64,000 nucleotides of DNA from Planococcus sp. PAMC 21323. Lineage in GTDB: Bacteria; Bacillota; Bacilli; Bacillales_A; Planococcaceae. The translations under genes were made by a program, and so were the position numbers. Below the pieces are notes generated by a model. The model searched no databases and was not told the origin of the DNA. It was given only the letters and a program-made list of their open reading frames with translations. How positions within the stretch are numbered: position 1 is the stretch's first letter; every line of letters starts with the position of its first letter. Where the stretch lies: contig NZ_CP009129.1 in assembly GCF_000785555.1 (NCBI RefSeq), forward strand, positions 1,984,001 to 2,048,000. Reading direction: 5' to 3'. Positions 44,792 to 53,466 of the stretch are shown here, one piece after another.

Positions 44792-45101
44792 CGCGTTTTT
44801 CGCGCCATAGGCGGACTTTATAAAGAATCAGTATGAGCGCTGCAATAACAAGCCCTTCAACAACCGGTAAGAAAAAGGCTAAAAACGTAAGCCCTAAACC
44901 ACCAATTGCTAAAAATAGGCCAATTGCCGCATTTTTTCCAAGTGATAACTTTTTAGCAAATCCTAATTTATATACAAAAGCCGAAAGCAGGAAAATTACC
45001 GCAAATAATGCGTATCCTGCCATTTCAAAACTCGGCAAATTTTGATATAAAATTCGGGCTACCGGATACATACTGTCATAGACAAAAGCTTGTTCGTCCA
45101 C
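44772..45101 (-). CDS. ylaH: YlaH-like membrane protein
   Basis: A 109-residue membrane protein with three hydrophobic segments (about 24-44, 56-76, 78-96). The N-terminus VARILYQNLPSFEMAGYALFAVIFLLSAFVYKLGFAKKL-type pattern and the position directly downstream of typA fit the YlaH-like family. The function is unknown. The stop lies in the shared palindromic terminator and the gene overlaps its convergent neighbour by 7 nt. Confidence 0.78.
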   Translation of the reverse strand: MDEQAFVYDSMYPVARILYQNLPSFEMAGYALFAVIFLLSAFVYKLGFAKKLSLGKNAAIGLFLAIGGLGLTFLAFFLPVVEGLVIAALILILYKVRLWREKRENAVSQ

Positions 45102-45125
45102 GTATTATACATCCTTCCTATTCAC

Positions 45126-46973
45126 TTATTCTTCGATGGCAACTTTCTTTTTCTTAGCCATACGTTCACGTTCGTTTTTATCAAGAATTTTCTTACGTAA
45201 ACGAATCGTTTGTGGTGTGATTTCACAATACTCATCATCATTCAAGTATTCTAGTGCTTCTTCAAGACTCATTAAACGCGCTTTTTTCATCGTCGTTGTT
45301 TGGTCTTTGTTAGCTGAACGGATGTTTGTTGCAGCTTTGATTTTCACGATATTTACAGTAAGGTCGCTATCGCGGTTATGTTGTCCAACGATCATGCCTT
45401 CGTAAATTTCAGCGCCAACTTCAACAAATGAAGTTCCGCGATCTTCGATACCCATTAAGCCGTAAGTCGAAACTTTACCGCGCTCCATAGATACCAATAC
45501 GCCTTCACGACGTCCGCCAACACGACCAGAAGCAACTGGCTGATAGCTATCAAATGTGTGGTTGATAATTCCGTATCCACGAGTTTGTGTTAAAAATTCA
45601 GTCGTATAACCGATCAATCCACGAGCTGGTACGTTAAACACCATACGGACTTGTCCGCTACCATTGTTGATCATATCCAACATTTCGCCTTTACGTTCAC
45701 CTAAAGACTCAATAATGTTACCAGTGTATTCTTCAGGCACATCTACTTGAACGCGTTCTACTGGTTCGCAGCGAACTCCGTCAACCATACGTACAATAAC
45801 TTCTGGTTTTGATACTTGAATCTCAAATCCTTCGCGACGCATGTTCTCGATTAAAATCGACAAATGCAATTCTCCGCGTCCAGAAACTACCCAAGCGTCA
45901 GGAGAATCTGTATTGTCTACACGCAACGATACGTCAGTTTGTAATTGCGCATCCAAACGTTCTTGAATTTTTCTTGAAGTAATCCATTTACCTTCTTTAC
46001 CTGCAAATGGGCTGTTATTAACTAGGAAAGTCATTTGTAGAGTTGGCTCATCAATGCGCAAGACCGGCAATGCTTCGCGATGTTCTGAAGGACAAACCGT
46101 CTCTCCTACGTTAATGTCTTCCATGCCCGAAACGGCAATCAAGTCGCCAGCTTCTGCTTTTTCGATTTCCACCCGTTTAAGGCCCATGAAACCGTGCATT
46201 TTCGTAACACGGAAGTTTTTGAATGAACCGTCAAGTTTCATCAATGAAACCGATTGGCCAACTTCGATCGTTCCGCGGAATACGCGGCCGATTCCGATAC
46301 GTCCAACATAATCACTATAATCAAGAAGAGCTACCTGGAATTGAAGTGGCTCATCTCTATTATCGATTGGCGCTGGGACGTGTTCCAGGATCGCATCATA
46401 AACAACTTGCATGTTTTCTTCTTGATCAGCAGGATCTGAAGAAAGACTTGCCGTACCGTTCATACCTGATGCAAAAATAACCGGGAATTCCAATTGATCG
46501 TCATTCGCTTCAAGTTCAATGAACAATTCGATGACTTCGTCAACCACTTCTTCAGGACGTGCAAAGTCACGGTCAATTTTATTTACAACTACGATTGGCT
46601 TGAGGTTTTGTTCTAATGCTTTTTTCAGTACGAAGCGCGTTTGCGGCATACAGCCTTCATAAGCGTCAACTACTAATAGAACACCATCAACCATTTTCAT
46701 GATACGTTCAACTTCTCCACCGAAATCCGCGTGTCCTGGTGTATCCAAGATGTTGATTTTAGCGTCTTTGTATTGAATTGCAGTATTTTTCGCAAGAATT
46801 GTAATTCCGCGTTCTCTTTCGATATCGCCAGAATCCATCGCGCGTTCATCAACATGTTCGTTTGAACGGAAAGTACCGGATTGTTGTAGAAGTTGATCCA
46901 CTAGCGTTGTTTTACCATGGTCAACGTGGGCAATAATTGCAATGTTTCTTAGGTCGTTACGTAATTTAGTCAT
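45126..46973 (-). CDS. typA: Ribosome-associated GTPase TypA/BipA
   Basis: A 615-residue translational GTPase. G motifs are [14 protein letters not shown] (G1), GITI (G2), [12 protein letters not shown] (G3) and [12 protein letters not shown] (G4), followed by EF-G-like domains and the TypA-specific C-terminal domain ([36 protein letters not shown]-like region). It assists 50S assembly and stress or cold growth. I choose the ATG at 46973, which has GGAGTG 7 nt upstream; 18 codons upstream overlap the promoter. Confidence 0.96.
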   Translation of the reverse strand: MTKLRNDLRNIAIIAHVDHGKTTLVDQLLQQSGTFRSNEHVDERAMDSGDIERERGITILAKNTAIQYKDAKINILDTPGHADFGGEVERIMKMVDGVLLVVDAYEGCMPQTRFVLKKALEQNLKPIVVVNKIDRDFARPEEVVDEVIELFIELEANDDQLEFPVIFASGMNGTASLSSDPADQEENMQVVYDAILEHVPAPIDNRDEPLQFQVALLDYSDYVGRIGIGRVFRGTIEVGQSVSLMKLDGSFKNFRVTKMHGFMGLKRVEIEKAEAGDLIAVSGMEDINVGETVCPSEHREALPVLRIDEPTLQMTFLVNNSPFAGKEGKWITSRKIQERLDAQLQTDVSLRVDNTDSPDAWVVSGRGELHLSILIENMRREGFEIQVSKPEVIVRMVDGVRCEPVERVQVDVPEEYTGNIIESLGERKGEMLDMINNGSGQVRMVFNVPARGLIGYTTEFLTQTRGYGIINHTFDSYQPVASGRVGGRREGVLVSMERGKVSTYGLMGIEDRGTSFVEVGAEIYEGMIVGQHNRDSDLTVNIVKIKAATNIRSANKDQTTTMKKARLMSLEEALEYLNDDEYCEITPQTIRLRKKILDKNERERMAKKKKVAIEE

Positions 46974-47084
46974 AATTTCACTCCAATATTCTTTTTTCAT
47001 GCCTATAACTGTGCTAGTATAGCACATATAGGTGTAAAACCCTAAGATTTTATTTCAGGCGGGAAGCTACAGGAGGAAAATCCA

Positions 47085-47282
47085 GTGATAAACCTACTAA
47101 AAAACATAAAATGGATCTTTGTTTTTTATTCTTTAGCAGCTATAGTGGCAATGGTTTTGATTGGCTTAGCTATTGGCTTACGCAGCGTAATAGGCGTATT
47201 TGCAGCGATCTTCATGCTCGTTTTTGTCATGGGAATGGGATTCAAGAAGAAAAAAGAAATGCGGGAAGCCGGATTACTATAA
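47085..47282 (+). CDS. ylaF: YlaF-like small membrane protein (DUF5325)
   Basis: A 65-residue protein with two membrane segments (about 10-30 and 33-51) and a basic, charged C-terminus KKKKEMREAG. It matches the position and look of B. subtilis YlaF, next to and divergent from typA. The function is unknown. The start is GTG with AGGAGGAAAA upstream, and a terminator follows at once. Confidence 0.8.
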   Translation: MINLLKNIKWIFVFYSLAAIVAMVLIGLAIGLRSVIGVFAAIFMLVFVMGMGFKKKKEMREAGLL

Positions 47283-47286
47283 TTAT

Positions 47287-47317
47287 AAAAAAAGATGCGA
47301 AGTTCCGCATCTTTTTT
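47287..47317. terminator. Bidirectional terminator between ylaF and yktC
   Basis: A stem AAAAAGATGCG paired with CGCATCTTTTT around a 6-nt loop sits between convergent genes. Confidence 0.85.
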
Positions 47318-48108
47318 TACTTGAATTTTATATATTTTTCTAATAGTTCGCGGTGAATTGTCGGATTAGCTGCTATAAAGGTATCTTGTTTTAATAGATT
47401 TGCCTGATCTCCTTTAAAATTGGTTGTTATTGCTCCAACTTCCTTAGCAATGACCATCCCCCCCGCAATGTCCCAAGGCGATAACCGCATCGACATATAT
47501 GCATCTACACGGCCACTGGCCATATAAGCGAGTTCAAGTGCAGCTGAACCATAAGAACGTGTACCTCGGACATCTCGTATCAATTGGATGATTGCATCAT
47601 TGTCTAAATAGCGATTGGGAATTGCCCATGTAGCATTCATCGCCACGATTGATTCAGCTATAGTCGTTTCTATGAGCGGTTTCATCTGCTCGTCATTGTA
47701 ATAAGCCCCACCGTCTTTTACTCCATGATACAAATCATCATTGACAACGTCATATATATATCCTAGTTTTCCTACTCCATCTTCATATATTCCTAGCGAT
47801 ATAGCAAAGTTGCGTTTTTGATGAACAAAATTCATGGTGCCGTCGATTGGGTCAAGCAACCAAATAGTTCCTTTAGTACTTTGGATATCGTCTCCAAATC
47901 CTTCTTCACCAAAAATTCGATGTTCTGGAAAATCTCTGCGAATCCGCTCAATAAAAAATTGCTCGATTTCCTTATCCATATTCGTCACTAAATCATTGGC
48001 ATTGGATTTTGTTTCGATTGTGATATCCGTTAAAAAAGAATTACGAATTCGGTGACCTGCTTCTTTAATTAGTGACTTTATGTATTTATCCATAGCGTGT
48101 AGATCCAT
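47317..48108 (-). CDS. yktC: Inositol monophosphatase family protein (YktC/SuhB)
   Basis: A 263-residue Mg-dependent phosphatase. Metal sites are seen in FGEEGFGDD, the signature WLLDPIDGTMNFVHQ and the C-terminal SPWDIAGGMVIAKEVGA. B. subtilis YktC can hydrolyse inositol monophosphate and NADP as reported for the family. The physiological substrate cannot be told from sequence. GGGAGG lies 9 nt before the ATG. Confidence 0.92.
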   Translation of the reverse strand: MDLHAMDKYIKSLIKEAGHRIRNSFLTDITIETKSNANDLVTNMDKEIEQFFIERIRRDFPEHRIFGEEGFGDDIQSTKGTIWLLDPIDGTMNFVHQKRNFAISLGIYEDGVGKLGYIYDVVNDDLYHGVKDGGAYYNDEQMKPLIETTIAESIVAMNATWAIPNRYLDNDAIIQLIRDVRGTRSYGSAALELAYMASGRVDAYMSMRLSPWDIAGGMVIAKEVGAITTNFKGDQANLLKQDTFIAANPTIHRELLEKYIKFK

Positions 48109-48145
48109 TTATAAACGCCTCCCTATTTAGCTTTATTATAACGAA

Positions 48146-48181
48146 AAAGGCATCTGCTGTCTTACTCTAGCAGATGCCTTT
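48146..48181 (-). terminator. Terminator after the small coiled-coil gene
   Basis: A 13-bp stem AAAGGCATCTGCT/AGCAGATGCCTTT with a 10-nt loop and T-rich tail on the minus strand. Confidence 0.82.
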
Positions 48182-48195
48182 AATGTATAGATGAA

Positions 48196-48390
48196 TTAGA
48201 GCGCATGGAGGGCCTCCAGTTCTAGGTGAATTTCTTGAAGTCGCTGTTTACTTTTAGACACTTCATGGTCGTCCTTTTGCTGCATTGCATCAAACAGTGA
48301 AGCAAGTTCATAATCGAGTTCTAACTTTAATACATGTACATATTCCTTCTCTACATCCGCTTTACGGATTATCTGAACCATCTGTTTCAT
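48196..48390 (-). CDS. Small helical protein, YkzI-like by position
   Basis: A 64-residue, highly charged, all-helical protein (KADVEKEYVHVLKLELDYELASLF, KSKQRLQEIHLELEAL) without membrane segments or cysteines. I do not recognise a functional domain. Its place beside yktC matches ykzI of B. subtilis. The ATG at 48390 has AAAGGGGTG upstream; a start six codons earlier overlaps that site. It has its own terminator, and the 168 nt upstream to yktB hold the two divergent promoters. Confidence 0.7.
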   Translation of the reverse strand: MKQMVQIIRKADVEKEYVHVLKLELDYELASLFDAMQQKDDHEVSKSKQRLQEIHLELEALHAL

Positions 48391-48558
48391 AATGAGCACC
48401 CCTTTCATACCAAACTCCGAAAATTCTGACTATTTTTGTTACATCTCAATAATACCACTTTATTCTAAGAAAATCCATTGCTTAAAACGTATTTATATTC
48501 TTTTTTCCCAAACTTCGTTAAAATGAAACCTGATTACTAACTTAAGGGAGGATTTTTT

Positions 48559-49200
48559 TTGAAGCCTTATTGGACTGAACAAGATTTCGATGTTTTTAAC
48601 ACTCCAGGACTAGAGGCTCGAATGTCTGCATTGACTCAGCTTATCCGTCCAAAATTCGCAGAACTTGGAACTGAATTTTCATCATTTTTTTCTGGAAAAA
48701 CAGGAGACGAATTTTTCCCGCATGTTGCTAAACATATGCGCCGAACTGTAAATCCACCCAACGATAGCTGGGTAGCCTTTGCTCCATATAAAAGAGGATA
48801 TAAAGCTGTGCCTCATTTTCAGATTGGTATGTGGGAAAGTCACGTATTTGTTATATTAGCTGTTATATATGAAGCCCCTAATAAAACAGCTATGGCTGAA
48901 AATTTATTGCACTCTGATGTTCTTAAAAATTTATCGGGTGATTTTACAGTTTCCGGAGATCATATGAAGCCACAATCCAATTCTTTAAATGATTTGGGCG
49001 ACCAAGGTCTTGAGAAACTAATCACACGCTTGCGTGATGTAAAGAAAGGCGAGTTTGTCATCGGACGCCATTTGACTAAAGACCAGGCTGAATTTTTTAA
49101 TAAAGAACAATTTTTTCAGTTTGCAGAAGAAACGTTCGAGACGTTGCTTCCTATTTACAACACCTTACTCCAAACCAAAAAAGAACCTGTCAGCCGCTAG
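48559..49200 (+). CDS. yktB: UPF0637 family protein YktB
   Basis: A 213-residue protein of the DUF1054/UPF0637 family. It begins MKPYWTEQDFDVFNTPGLEARM and contains HMRRTVNPPNDSWVAFAPYKRGYKAVPHFQIGMWESHVFVI, the hallmark of YktB. The function is unknown; the fold is a monomeric alpha/beta domain. The start is TTG with GGGAGGA 6 nt upstream. Its stop lies in the shared terminator. Confidence 0.92.
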   Translation: MKPYWTEQDFDVFNTPGLEARMSALTQLIRPKFAELGTEFSSFFSGKTGDEFFPHVAKHMRRTVNPPNDSWVAFAPYKRGYKAVPHFQIGMWESHVFVILAVIYEAPNKTAMAENLLHSDVLKNLSGDFTVSGDHMKPQSNSLNDLGDQGLEKLITRLRDVKKGEFVIGRHLTKDQAEFFNKEQFFQFAEETFETLLPIYNTLLQTKKEPVSR

Positions 49201-49217
49201 GGCTACAGGTTCTTTTT
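49178..49217. terminator. Bidirectional terminator between yktB and yktA
   Basis: Two-part stem: AAAAAGAACCTGT with its complement and inner AGCC/GGCT. The yktB TAG stop is in the loop. Confidence 0.85.
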
Positions 49218-49221
49218 AAAT

Positions 49222-49500
49222 TTATTTCTTTTTTAATAGGATTTTTCCGTCATCTGTTCCAGCTTTCATTTCTTTAATAACCGGAAAGCAAGCATATCCA
49301 CTTTCTTCTTCAAATTCACGCAAATGTGTTTTTTCTTCAGATATAGCAGGAACCACCTGCTTGAATTTGCGATAACGCGTTAATAAATCTTGTCTGTTGA
49401 TGCCTTTTTCATAGGCCATTTCAATTGCTTCAAAAAAATTGACAACATCAATAATTTCTTCTGTTGACCATTCAATTGAAAATGGATAGGAATAATCCAT
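49222..49500 (-). CDS. yktA: UPF0223 family protein YktA
   Basis: A 92-residue helical protein starting MDYSYPFSIEWSTEEIIDVVNFFEAIEMAYEKG, followed by YRKFKQVVPAISEEKTHLREFEEESGY, matching UPF0223/YktA. It is soluble and its function is unknown. It follows the flavin oxidoreductase gene by 15 nt on the same strand and ends in a lysine-rich tail. Confidence 0.9.
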   Translation of the reverse strand: MDYSYPFSIEWSTEEIIDVVNFFEAIEMAYEKGINRQDLLTRYRKFKQVVPAISEEKTHLREFEEESGYACFPVIKEMKAGTDDGKILLKKK

Positions 49501-49515
49501 TTTTCATCCCTCTTT

Positions 49516-50481
49516 TCATCTAGTGATTGACCATTTTTCACGGATTTCTTCAGCCTGCTTGACCATGCCTTCGATCAATTCTTGAACAGTCGGTACATTC
49601 TTGATCAATCCAGTTACTTGCCCTGCCCAACCAAATCCTTGGTCTTTATCTCCATTATAGATGAAACGTTTGTTGGCTTCACCACTAATGTATTCTTTTA
49701 AGGCTTCATAGGTCGGAGTCTGACTTTCAATTTCCAAAATTTTGTCCGTCCAGCTATTTTGCAGAGTTCGAGCTGGAGCACCTATACTACGTTTAATAAT
49801 GACCGTATCGTTCTCGGAGCTATCAACCAATTGTTGTTTATAAGCGTTTGACGCATGCACACATTCTTTTGTAGCAATAAAGCGTGTTCCCATTTCAATT
49901 CCTTCTGCACCTAAGGCATGAGCGGCCATCCAACCTCTTCCATCGCCAATTCCACCTGAAGCAATAACAGGAATTTTCACCGCATCCACTACTTGAGGAA
50001 TCAACACCATCGTACCAATATCATTACGCCCTAAATGTCCACCACCTTCTTGACCAACGACCATCACAGCGTCCGCACCAAGACTTTCTGCTTTTTCAGC
50101 TTGTCGTCTTGCTGCTACGAGAACTAATTTTTTAATATCAGTTCCTTTCAGCTGTTCAAATATTGGTGTGGGGTTTCCACCCGTCATGGAAACGACAGGT
50201 ACTTTTTCTTCAATTGCTACGTCTAGCATATGAGAAAATGCGCGGCCATGATCACCAATCGCAAAATTAACGCCAAAAGGTTTATCCGTCAACTTTCTAA
50301 CTTTATGAATTTCAGCTCTCAATTCTTCTGGTGTAGAAAGACTCATCGCCGTAATTTGACCTAGTCCTCCCGCATTCGAAACTGCCGCCGCTAGTTCTGC
50401 ATACGCTAAATAAGCTAAGCCACCTTGAATAATCGGATAGCGGATTCCAAGTAGCTCGGTTACCTTTGTATTGAATTCCAT
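49516..50481 (-). CDS. NAD(P)H-dependent flavin oxidoreductase (nitronate monooxygenase/FabK-like)
   Basis: A 321-residue TIM-barrel flavoenzyme. FMN-binding features are YPIIQGGLAYLAYAELAAAVSNAGGLGQI, MVVGQEGGGHLGRND and VIASGGIGDGRGWMAAHALGAEGIEMGTRFIAT. These define the group that holds nitronate monooxygenases and FabK enoyl-ACP reductases; the exact activity is not clear. I choose the ATG at 50481 because the family begins there, and 27 upstream codons are not conserved. It is divergent from speA. Confidence 0.85.
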   Translation of the reverse strand: MEFNTKVTELLGIRYPIIQGGLAYLAYAELAAAVSNAGGLGQITAMSLSTPEELRAEIHKVRKLTDKPFGVNFAIGDHGRAFSHMLDVAIEEKVPVVSMTGGNPTPIFEQLKGTDIKKLVLVAARRQAEKAESLGADAVMVVGQEGGGHLGRNDIGTMVLIPQVVDAVKIPVIASGGIGDGRGWMAAHALGAEGIEMGTRFIATKECVHASNAYKQQLVDSSENDTVIIKRSIGAPARTLQNSWTDKILEIESQTPTYEALKEYISGEANKRFIYNGDKDQGFGWAGQVTGLIKNVPTVQELIEGMVKQAEEIREKWSITR

Positions 50482-50615
50482 CAACTCACTCCTTTTCTCT
50501 CTATACCAAATGTATTCGCTTCCATATTGGAAAATCCTTTTATTTATACTATAGAGGGTCACATCATGCTATAATTCTTTTTGTTTTCATTTTATTTAGC
50601 GAGGTGGGCTTATCA

Positions 50616-52085
50616 TTGTCTCAATTAGAAACTCCGTTATTTGATGCACTCCTAAAGCATCGAAATCGGCATCCAATCCAATTCCATATTCCTGGTCATA
50701 AAAAAGGACAAGGCGTCGATCCCGCATTCCGGGAATTTGTCGGCGATAATATACTTTCCATTGATTTGATCAATATTGCACCTTTGGACGATTTACATTC
50801 TCCAAAAGGCGCAATTAAAGAAGCGCAAGAACTCGCTGCCAAAGCTTTCGGGGCAGACCATACATTCTTTTCTGTACAAGGTACAAGTGGCGCAATCATG
50901 ACGATGATTCTGAGCGTTGTGGGACCCAATGATAAAATTTTGGTTCCAAGAAACGTTCATAAATCGATTATGTCTGCTATCGTTTTTGCTGGAGCTATCC
51001 CGATTTTTATTCACCCAGAAGTTGATACAGAACTTGGGATTTCACACGGGATTTCTGCAGAAGCTGTAGAAAAAGCATTGGACGAATATCCAGATACCAA
51101 AGCCGTATTGGTTATTAACCCTACTTATTTTGGTGTAGCTGCAGATTTAAAACGAATTGTTGATATTGCCCATGAACGAAATGTACCTGTCTTAGTTGAT
51201 GAGGCACACGGTGTTCATATTCATTTTCACAAATCATTGCCCGTTTCAGCAATGTCGGCAGGTGCAGATATGGCTGCAACCTCTGTCCACAAACTTGGCG
51301 GTTCCATGACTCAAAGTTCCGTATTGAATGTACGTGAAGGCCTTGTGTCACCAAAACGCGTACAGTCTACATTATCTATGCTAACCACGACATCAACGTC
51401 TTATCCAATTTTAGCTTCTCTTGATACAGCAAGACGTCAGTTAGCAGTTCATGGATATGATTTGATCGACCGGACCATTCGATTAGCTCAAGATGCGCGA
51501 AAACGAATCAATAAAATTCCTCATCTATATTGTGTTGGGAAAGAAGTTTTAAATTCGTCTGCTACTTTTGATATGGACCCAACAAAATTATTAATTAGCG
51601 TTAAGAATTTAGGCATCACCGGGCATCAAGCCGAGGAATGGCTAAGAGAAAATGCTAATATTGAAATCGAACTTTCCGATTTATACAATATTCTTTGTTT
51701 AGTTACGCTAGGCGATAGCCGCAAAGAGGTAAATCTTCTGATTAATGCTCTTCAGCGCATGAGCGAAACCTTAGATAGCGATGCCGCGGTTGTAGAACCT
51801 GTTGTCATGATTCCGGATATTCCAAGACTTGCTATGACTCCGCGAGATGCTTTCTACGCAACGACAGAAGTTATTTCAATCAATGACGCTGTTGGACGTA
51901 TTTCTGCAGAATTTATTATGGTCTACCCGCCAGGTATTCCTATATTTATTCCAGGTGAAATCATCACCGAAGAAAACATCAATTATATTCACATGAACGT
52001 CGCTGCTGGATTGCCAGTACAAGGACCCGAAGACGACACTTTGCAAATGCTACGGGTCATAAAAGAACAACAAGCGATTAGGTAA
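50616..52085 (+). CDS. speA: Orn/Lys/Arg decarboxylase family, arginine decarboxylase SpeA
   Basis: A 489-residue PLP enzyme of the fold-type I group. SQLETPLFDALLKHRNRHPIQ-type start with FHIPGHKKGQGVDPAF matches B. subtilis SpeA. PLP contacts are VDEAHGVH and AATSVHKLGGSMTQSS with the Schiff-base lysine; the C-terminal domain includes YPPGIPIFIPGE. It decarboxylates arginine to agmatine for polyamine synthesis; lysine activity is an alternative. I choose a TTG at 50616 with GAGGTG 9 nt upstream over the GTG at 50604, which lies within that site. Confidence 0.93.
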   Translation: MSQLETPLFDALLKHRNRHPIQFHIPGHKKGQGVDPAFREFVGDNILSIDLINIAPLDDLHSPKGAIKEAQELAAKAFGADHTFFSVQGTSGAIMTMILSVVGPNDKILVPRNVHKSIMSAIVFAGAIPIFIHPEVDTELGISHGISAEAVEKALDEYPDTKAVLVINPTYFGVAADLKRIVDIAHERNVPVLVDEAHGVHIHFHKSLPVSAMSAGADMAATSVHKLGGSMTQSSVLNVREGLVSPKRVQSTLSMLTTTSTSYPILASLDTARRQLAVHGYDLIDRTIRLAQDARKRINKIPHLYCVGKEVLNSSATFDMDPTKLLISVKNLGITGHQAEEWLRENANIEIELSDLYNILCLVTLGDSRKEVNLLINALQRMSETLDSDAAVVEPVVMIPDIPRLAMTPRDAFYATTEVISINDAVGRISAEFIMVYPPGIPIFIPGEIITEENINYIHMNVAAGLPVQGPEDDTLQMLRVIKEQQAIR

Positions 52086-52089
52086 ATAA

Positions 52090-52211
52090 GAAAAGTGAAA
52101 GTGCCTGCTCAGCTCTGACAGGCATAAGGTGACCCAGCAGTGTGGCGTTCTTTGCCACGCAGCTGGGTTGACTTATGTCCCGAGGAGCTAGGCACTTGCA
52201 ACTGGACAACT
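52090..52211. repeat. Structured intergenic repeat, unit A copy 1
   Basis: About 120 bp able to fold into one long nested hairpin. Pairs seen: AAGTGCCT (52099) with AGGCACTT (52190), AGCTC (52111) with GAGCT (52185), CATAAG (52123) with CTTATG (52172), ACCCAGC (52132) with GCTGGGT (52162) and GTGGC (52142) with GCCAC (52154). No ORF with a ribosome-binding site was seen. It begins 5 nt after the speA stop. Confidence 0.85.
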
Positions 52212-52333
52212 AGAAAAGCGGAAGCAGCCATGGAGATTCGACAGGCATAAGACGCACTGACGAAGTGGCGTGTTTTCAGCCACACAGCCAGAGTGGCTTA
52301 TGTCCCGAGAATCTGGCTGCTGGAGACTCGACA
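52212..52333. repeat. Structured intergenic repeat, unit B
   Basis: The same architecture as unit A with different paired bases: AGCAGCC (52223) with GGCTGCT (52315), AGATTC (52234) with GAATCT (52309), CATAAG (52246) with CTTATG (52297), CACT with AGTG, and GTGGC (52265) with GCCAC (52279). The blocks GACAGGCATAAG and CTTATGTCCCGA are shared with A. Confidence 0.85.
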
Positions 52334-52335
52334 CA

Positions 52336-52457
52336 GAAAAGTGAAAGTGCCTGCTCAGCTCTGACAGGCATAAGGTGACCCAGCAGTGTGGCGTTCTTTG
52401 CCACGCAGCTGGGTTAACTTATGTCCCGAAGAGCTAGGCACTTGCAACTGGACAACT
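52336..52457. repeat. Structured intergenic repeat, unit A copy 2
   Basis: A copy of unit A shifted by exactly 246 bp, with two differences over the unit (52416 A for G, 52430 A for G). Both changes leave the listed stems intact. Confidence 0.85.
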
Positions 52458-52495
52458 AGAAAAGCGGATGCAGCCGTGGAGATTCGATAGGCATA
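52458..52495. repeat. Structured intergenic repeat, truncated unit B
   Basis: Only the 5' arm of a B unit, ending just after GGCATA, with three differences from the complete B. It cannot form the outer stem. The direct repeat with 52212-52249 ends here, next to the pdaA-like gene terminator. Confidence 0.75.
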
Positions 52496-52510
52496 GCTCT
52501 ACAAAACATA

Positions 52511-52543
52511 AAACGATCCACAGATTTTTTCTGTGGATCGTTT
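52511..52543. terminator. Bidirectional terminator before the deacetylase stop
   Basis: A 13-bp stem AAACGATCCACAG/CTGTGGATCGTTT with a 7-nt T-rich loop, flanked by A and T runs. It serves the minus-strand deacetylase gene and could also stop speA read-through. Confidence 0.88.
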
Positions 52544-52544
52544 T

Positions 52545-53378
52545 TCATATTCCTTCGATTTCTTTCGGATCAACAAAGTCATAACCTTTATCTTCTAAAC
52601 CTTGAATAATTCCTGGTAAAGCTTCGACTGTCCAATCTCGATCGTGCATCAATAAATTGGCTCCATTATTCAAATACTCGGTATTAACCATAATATCTGT
52701 TAAAGCTTGAGCGTTTTGATATTGCTTTTCCCAATCATAACCGTATGTCCAGTTCATCAACACCATTTTTTCGTCTGACACCAAGTGTTTACTGAAATCA
52801 GTATTAGAACCAAATGGGGCACGGAAAAACTTTGGTTTTTCGCCTGTAATTTCTTCTATTAATGCACTTACTTTCAAAATTTCTTCTTGCTGTTGTTGTT
52901 CAGTTAATCCTTTTAAATCTTGATGACTATATGTGTGATTGCCAATCACAAAGCCCATTTCATGAATTTTTTTAAGCTGTTGTTGTTTTTCTTCTGTAGC
53001 TAAAAAATGACCATTTACAAAGAAAATCGCAGGAATATCTTGGCTTTTTAAAATTTCAGCCATTTCCAATGAATGCTTGTCCGGCGCATCATCAATTGTC
53101 ACAAGCACGACTTTTTCATTTGCCTCAGCAATTGGCTGTATCGACCAATTGGCTGTATTTAGCTTGTATTGCGGTTCCGCTATTTGACCTTCTTCTTTTG
53201 TTTCATCTTCCACTACTTCTTCTTTTTGTTCTGTTTGTGCTTCTTGTTTTTTTGTTTCATTATTATTACTTACATTTTCTGTTTGTTTTACATCATTTGA
53301 AGACTTATTAGTGTCCTCTCCACATGCTGTAAGTAATAATGAAACCGCTGCGATAGCCACCCATTTTTTATGTACCAT
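52545..53378 (-). CDS. Polysaccharide deacetylase family lipoprotein
   Basis: A 277-residue lipoprotein (signal WVAIAAVSLLLTAC, lipid Cys). After it is an acidic, Asn/Lys/Glu-rich linker to about residue 70. The NodB deacetylase domain follows with VLVTIDDAPDKHS (metal Asp region), GNHTYSHQDL (two His ligands) and FFRAPFGSNTD. It probably removes acetyl groups from a cell-wall or surface polysaccharide. The ATG at 53378 has AAAGGGTG 7 nt upstream; 18 in-frame codons upstream are unconserved. It is a single-gene unit. Confidence 0.87.
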   Translation of the reverse strand: MVHKKWVAIAAVSLLLTACGEDTNKSSNDVKQTENVSNNNETKKQEAQTEQKEEVVEDETKEEGQIAEPQYKLNTANWSIQPIAEANEKVVLVTIDDAPDKHSLEMAEILKSQDIPAIFFVNGHFLATEEKQQQLKKIHEMGFVIGNHTYSHQDLKGLTEQQQQEEILKVSALIEEITGEKPKFFRAPFGSNTDFSKHLVSDEKMVLMNWTYGYDWEKQYQNAQALTDIMVNTEYLNNGANLLMHDRDWTVEALPGIIQGLEDKGYDFVDPKEIEGI

Positions 53379-53437
53379 TTCAAAACACCCTTTCAATAAA
53401 CAAATCTTACCATGAGAATCTAATTGTGCCAAAAAAA

Positions 53438-53460
53438 AAGAGCCGCAATAGCGGCTCCTT
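53438..53460 (-). terminator. Terminator after pdhD
   Basis: A 7-bp stem GAGCCGC/GCGGCTC with an AATA loop and a nine-base T-run on the minus strand ends the pdhABCD operon. Confidence 0.88.
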
Positions 53461-53466
53461 TATAAT

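Noticed and set aside
46990-47030. Possible operator GTGCTA..TAGCAC over the typA -10 region
   Set aside because: The arms are only six bases and overlap a TATACT box; too weak to claim without comparison to other genomes.
52212-52333. tRNA or known riboswitch in the speA downstream region
   Set aside because: No cloverleaf, CCA end or conserved aptamer core was seen; the pairing is one long hairpin.
52090-52495. CRISPR array or insertion sequence for the repeats after speA
   Set aside because: Units are about 120 bp and self-complementary, with no regular short repeats and unique spacers, no cas genes, and no transposase or target-site duplications that I can see.
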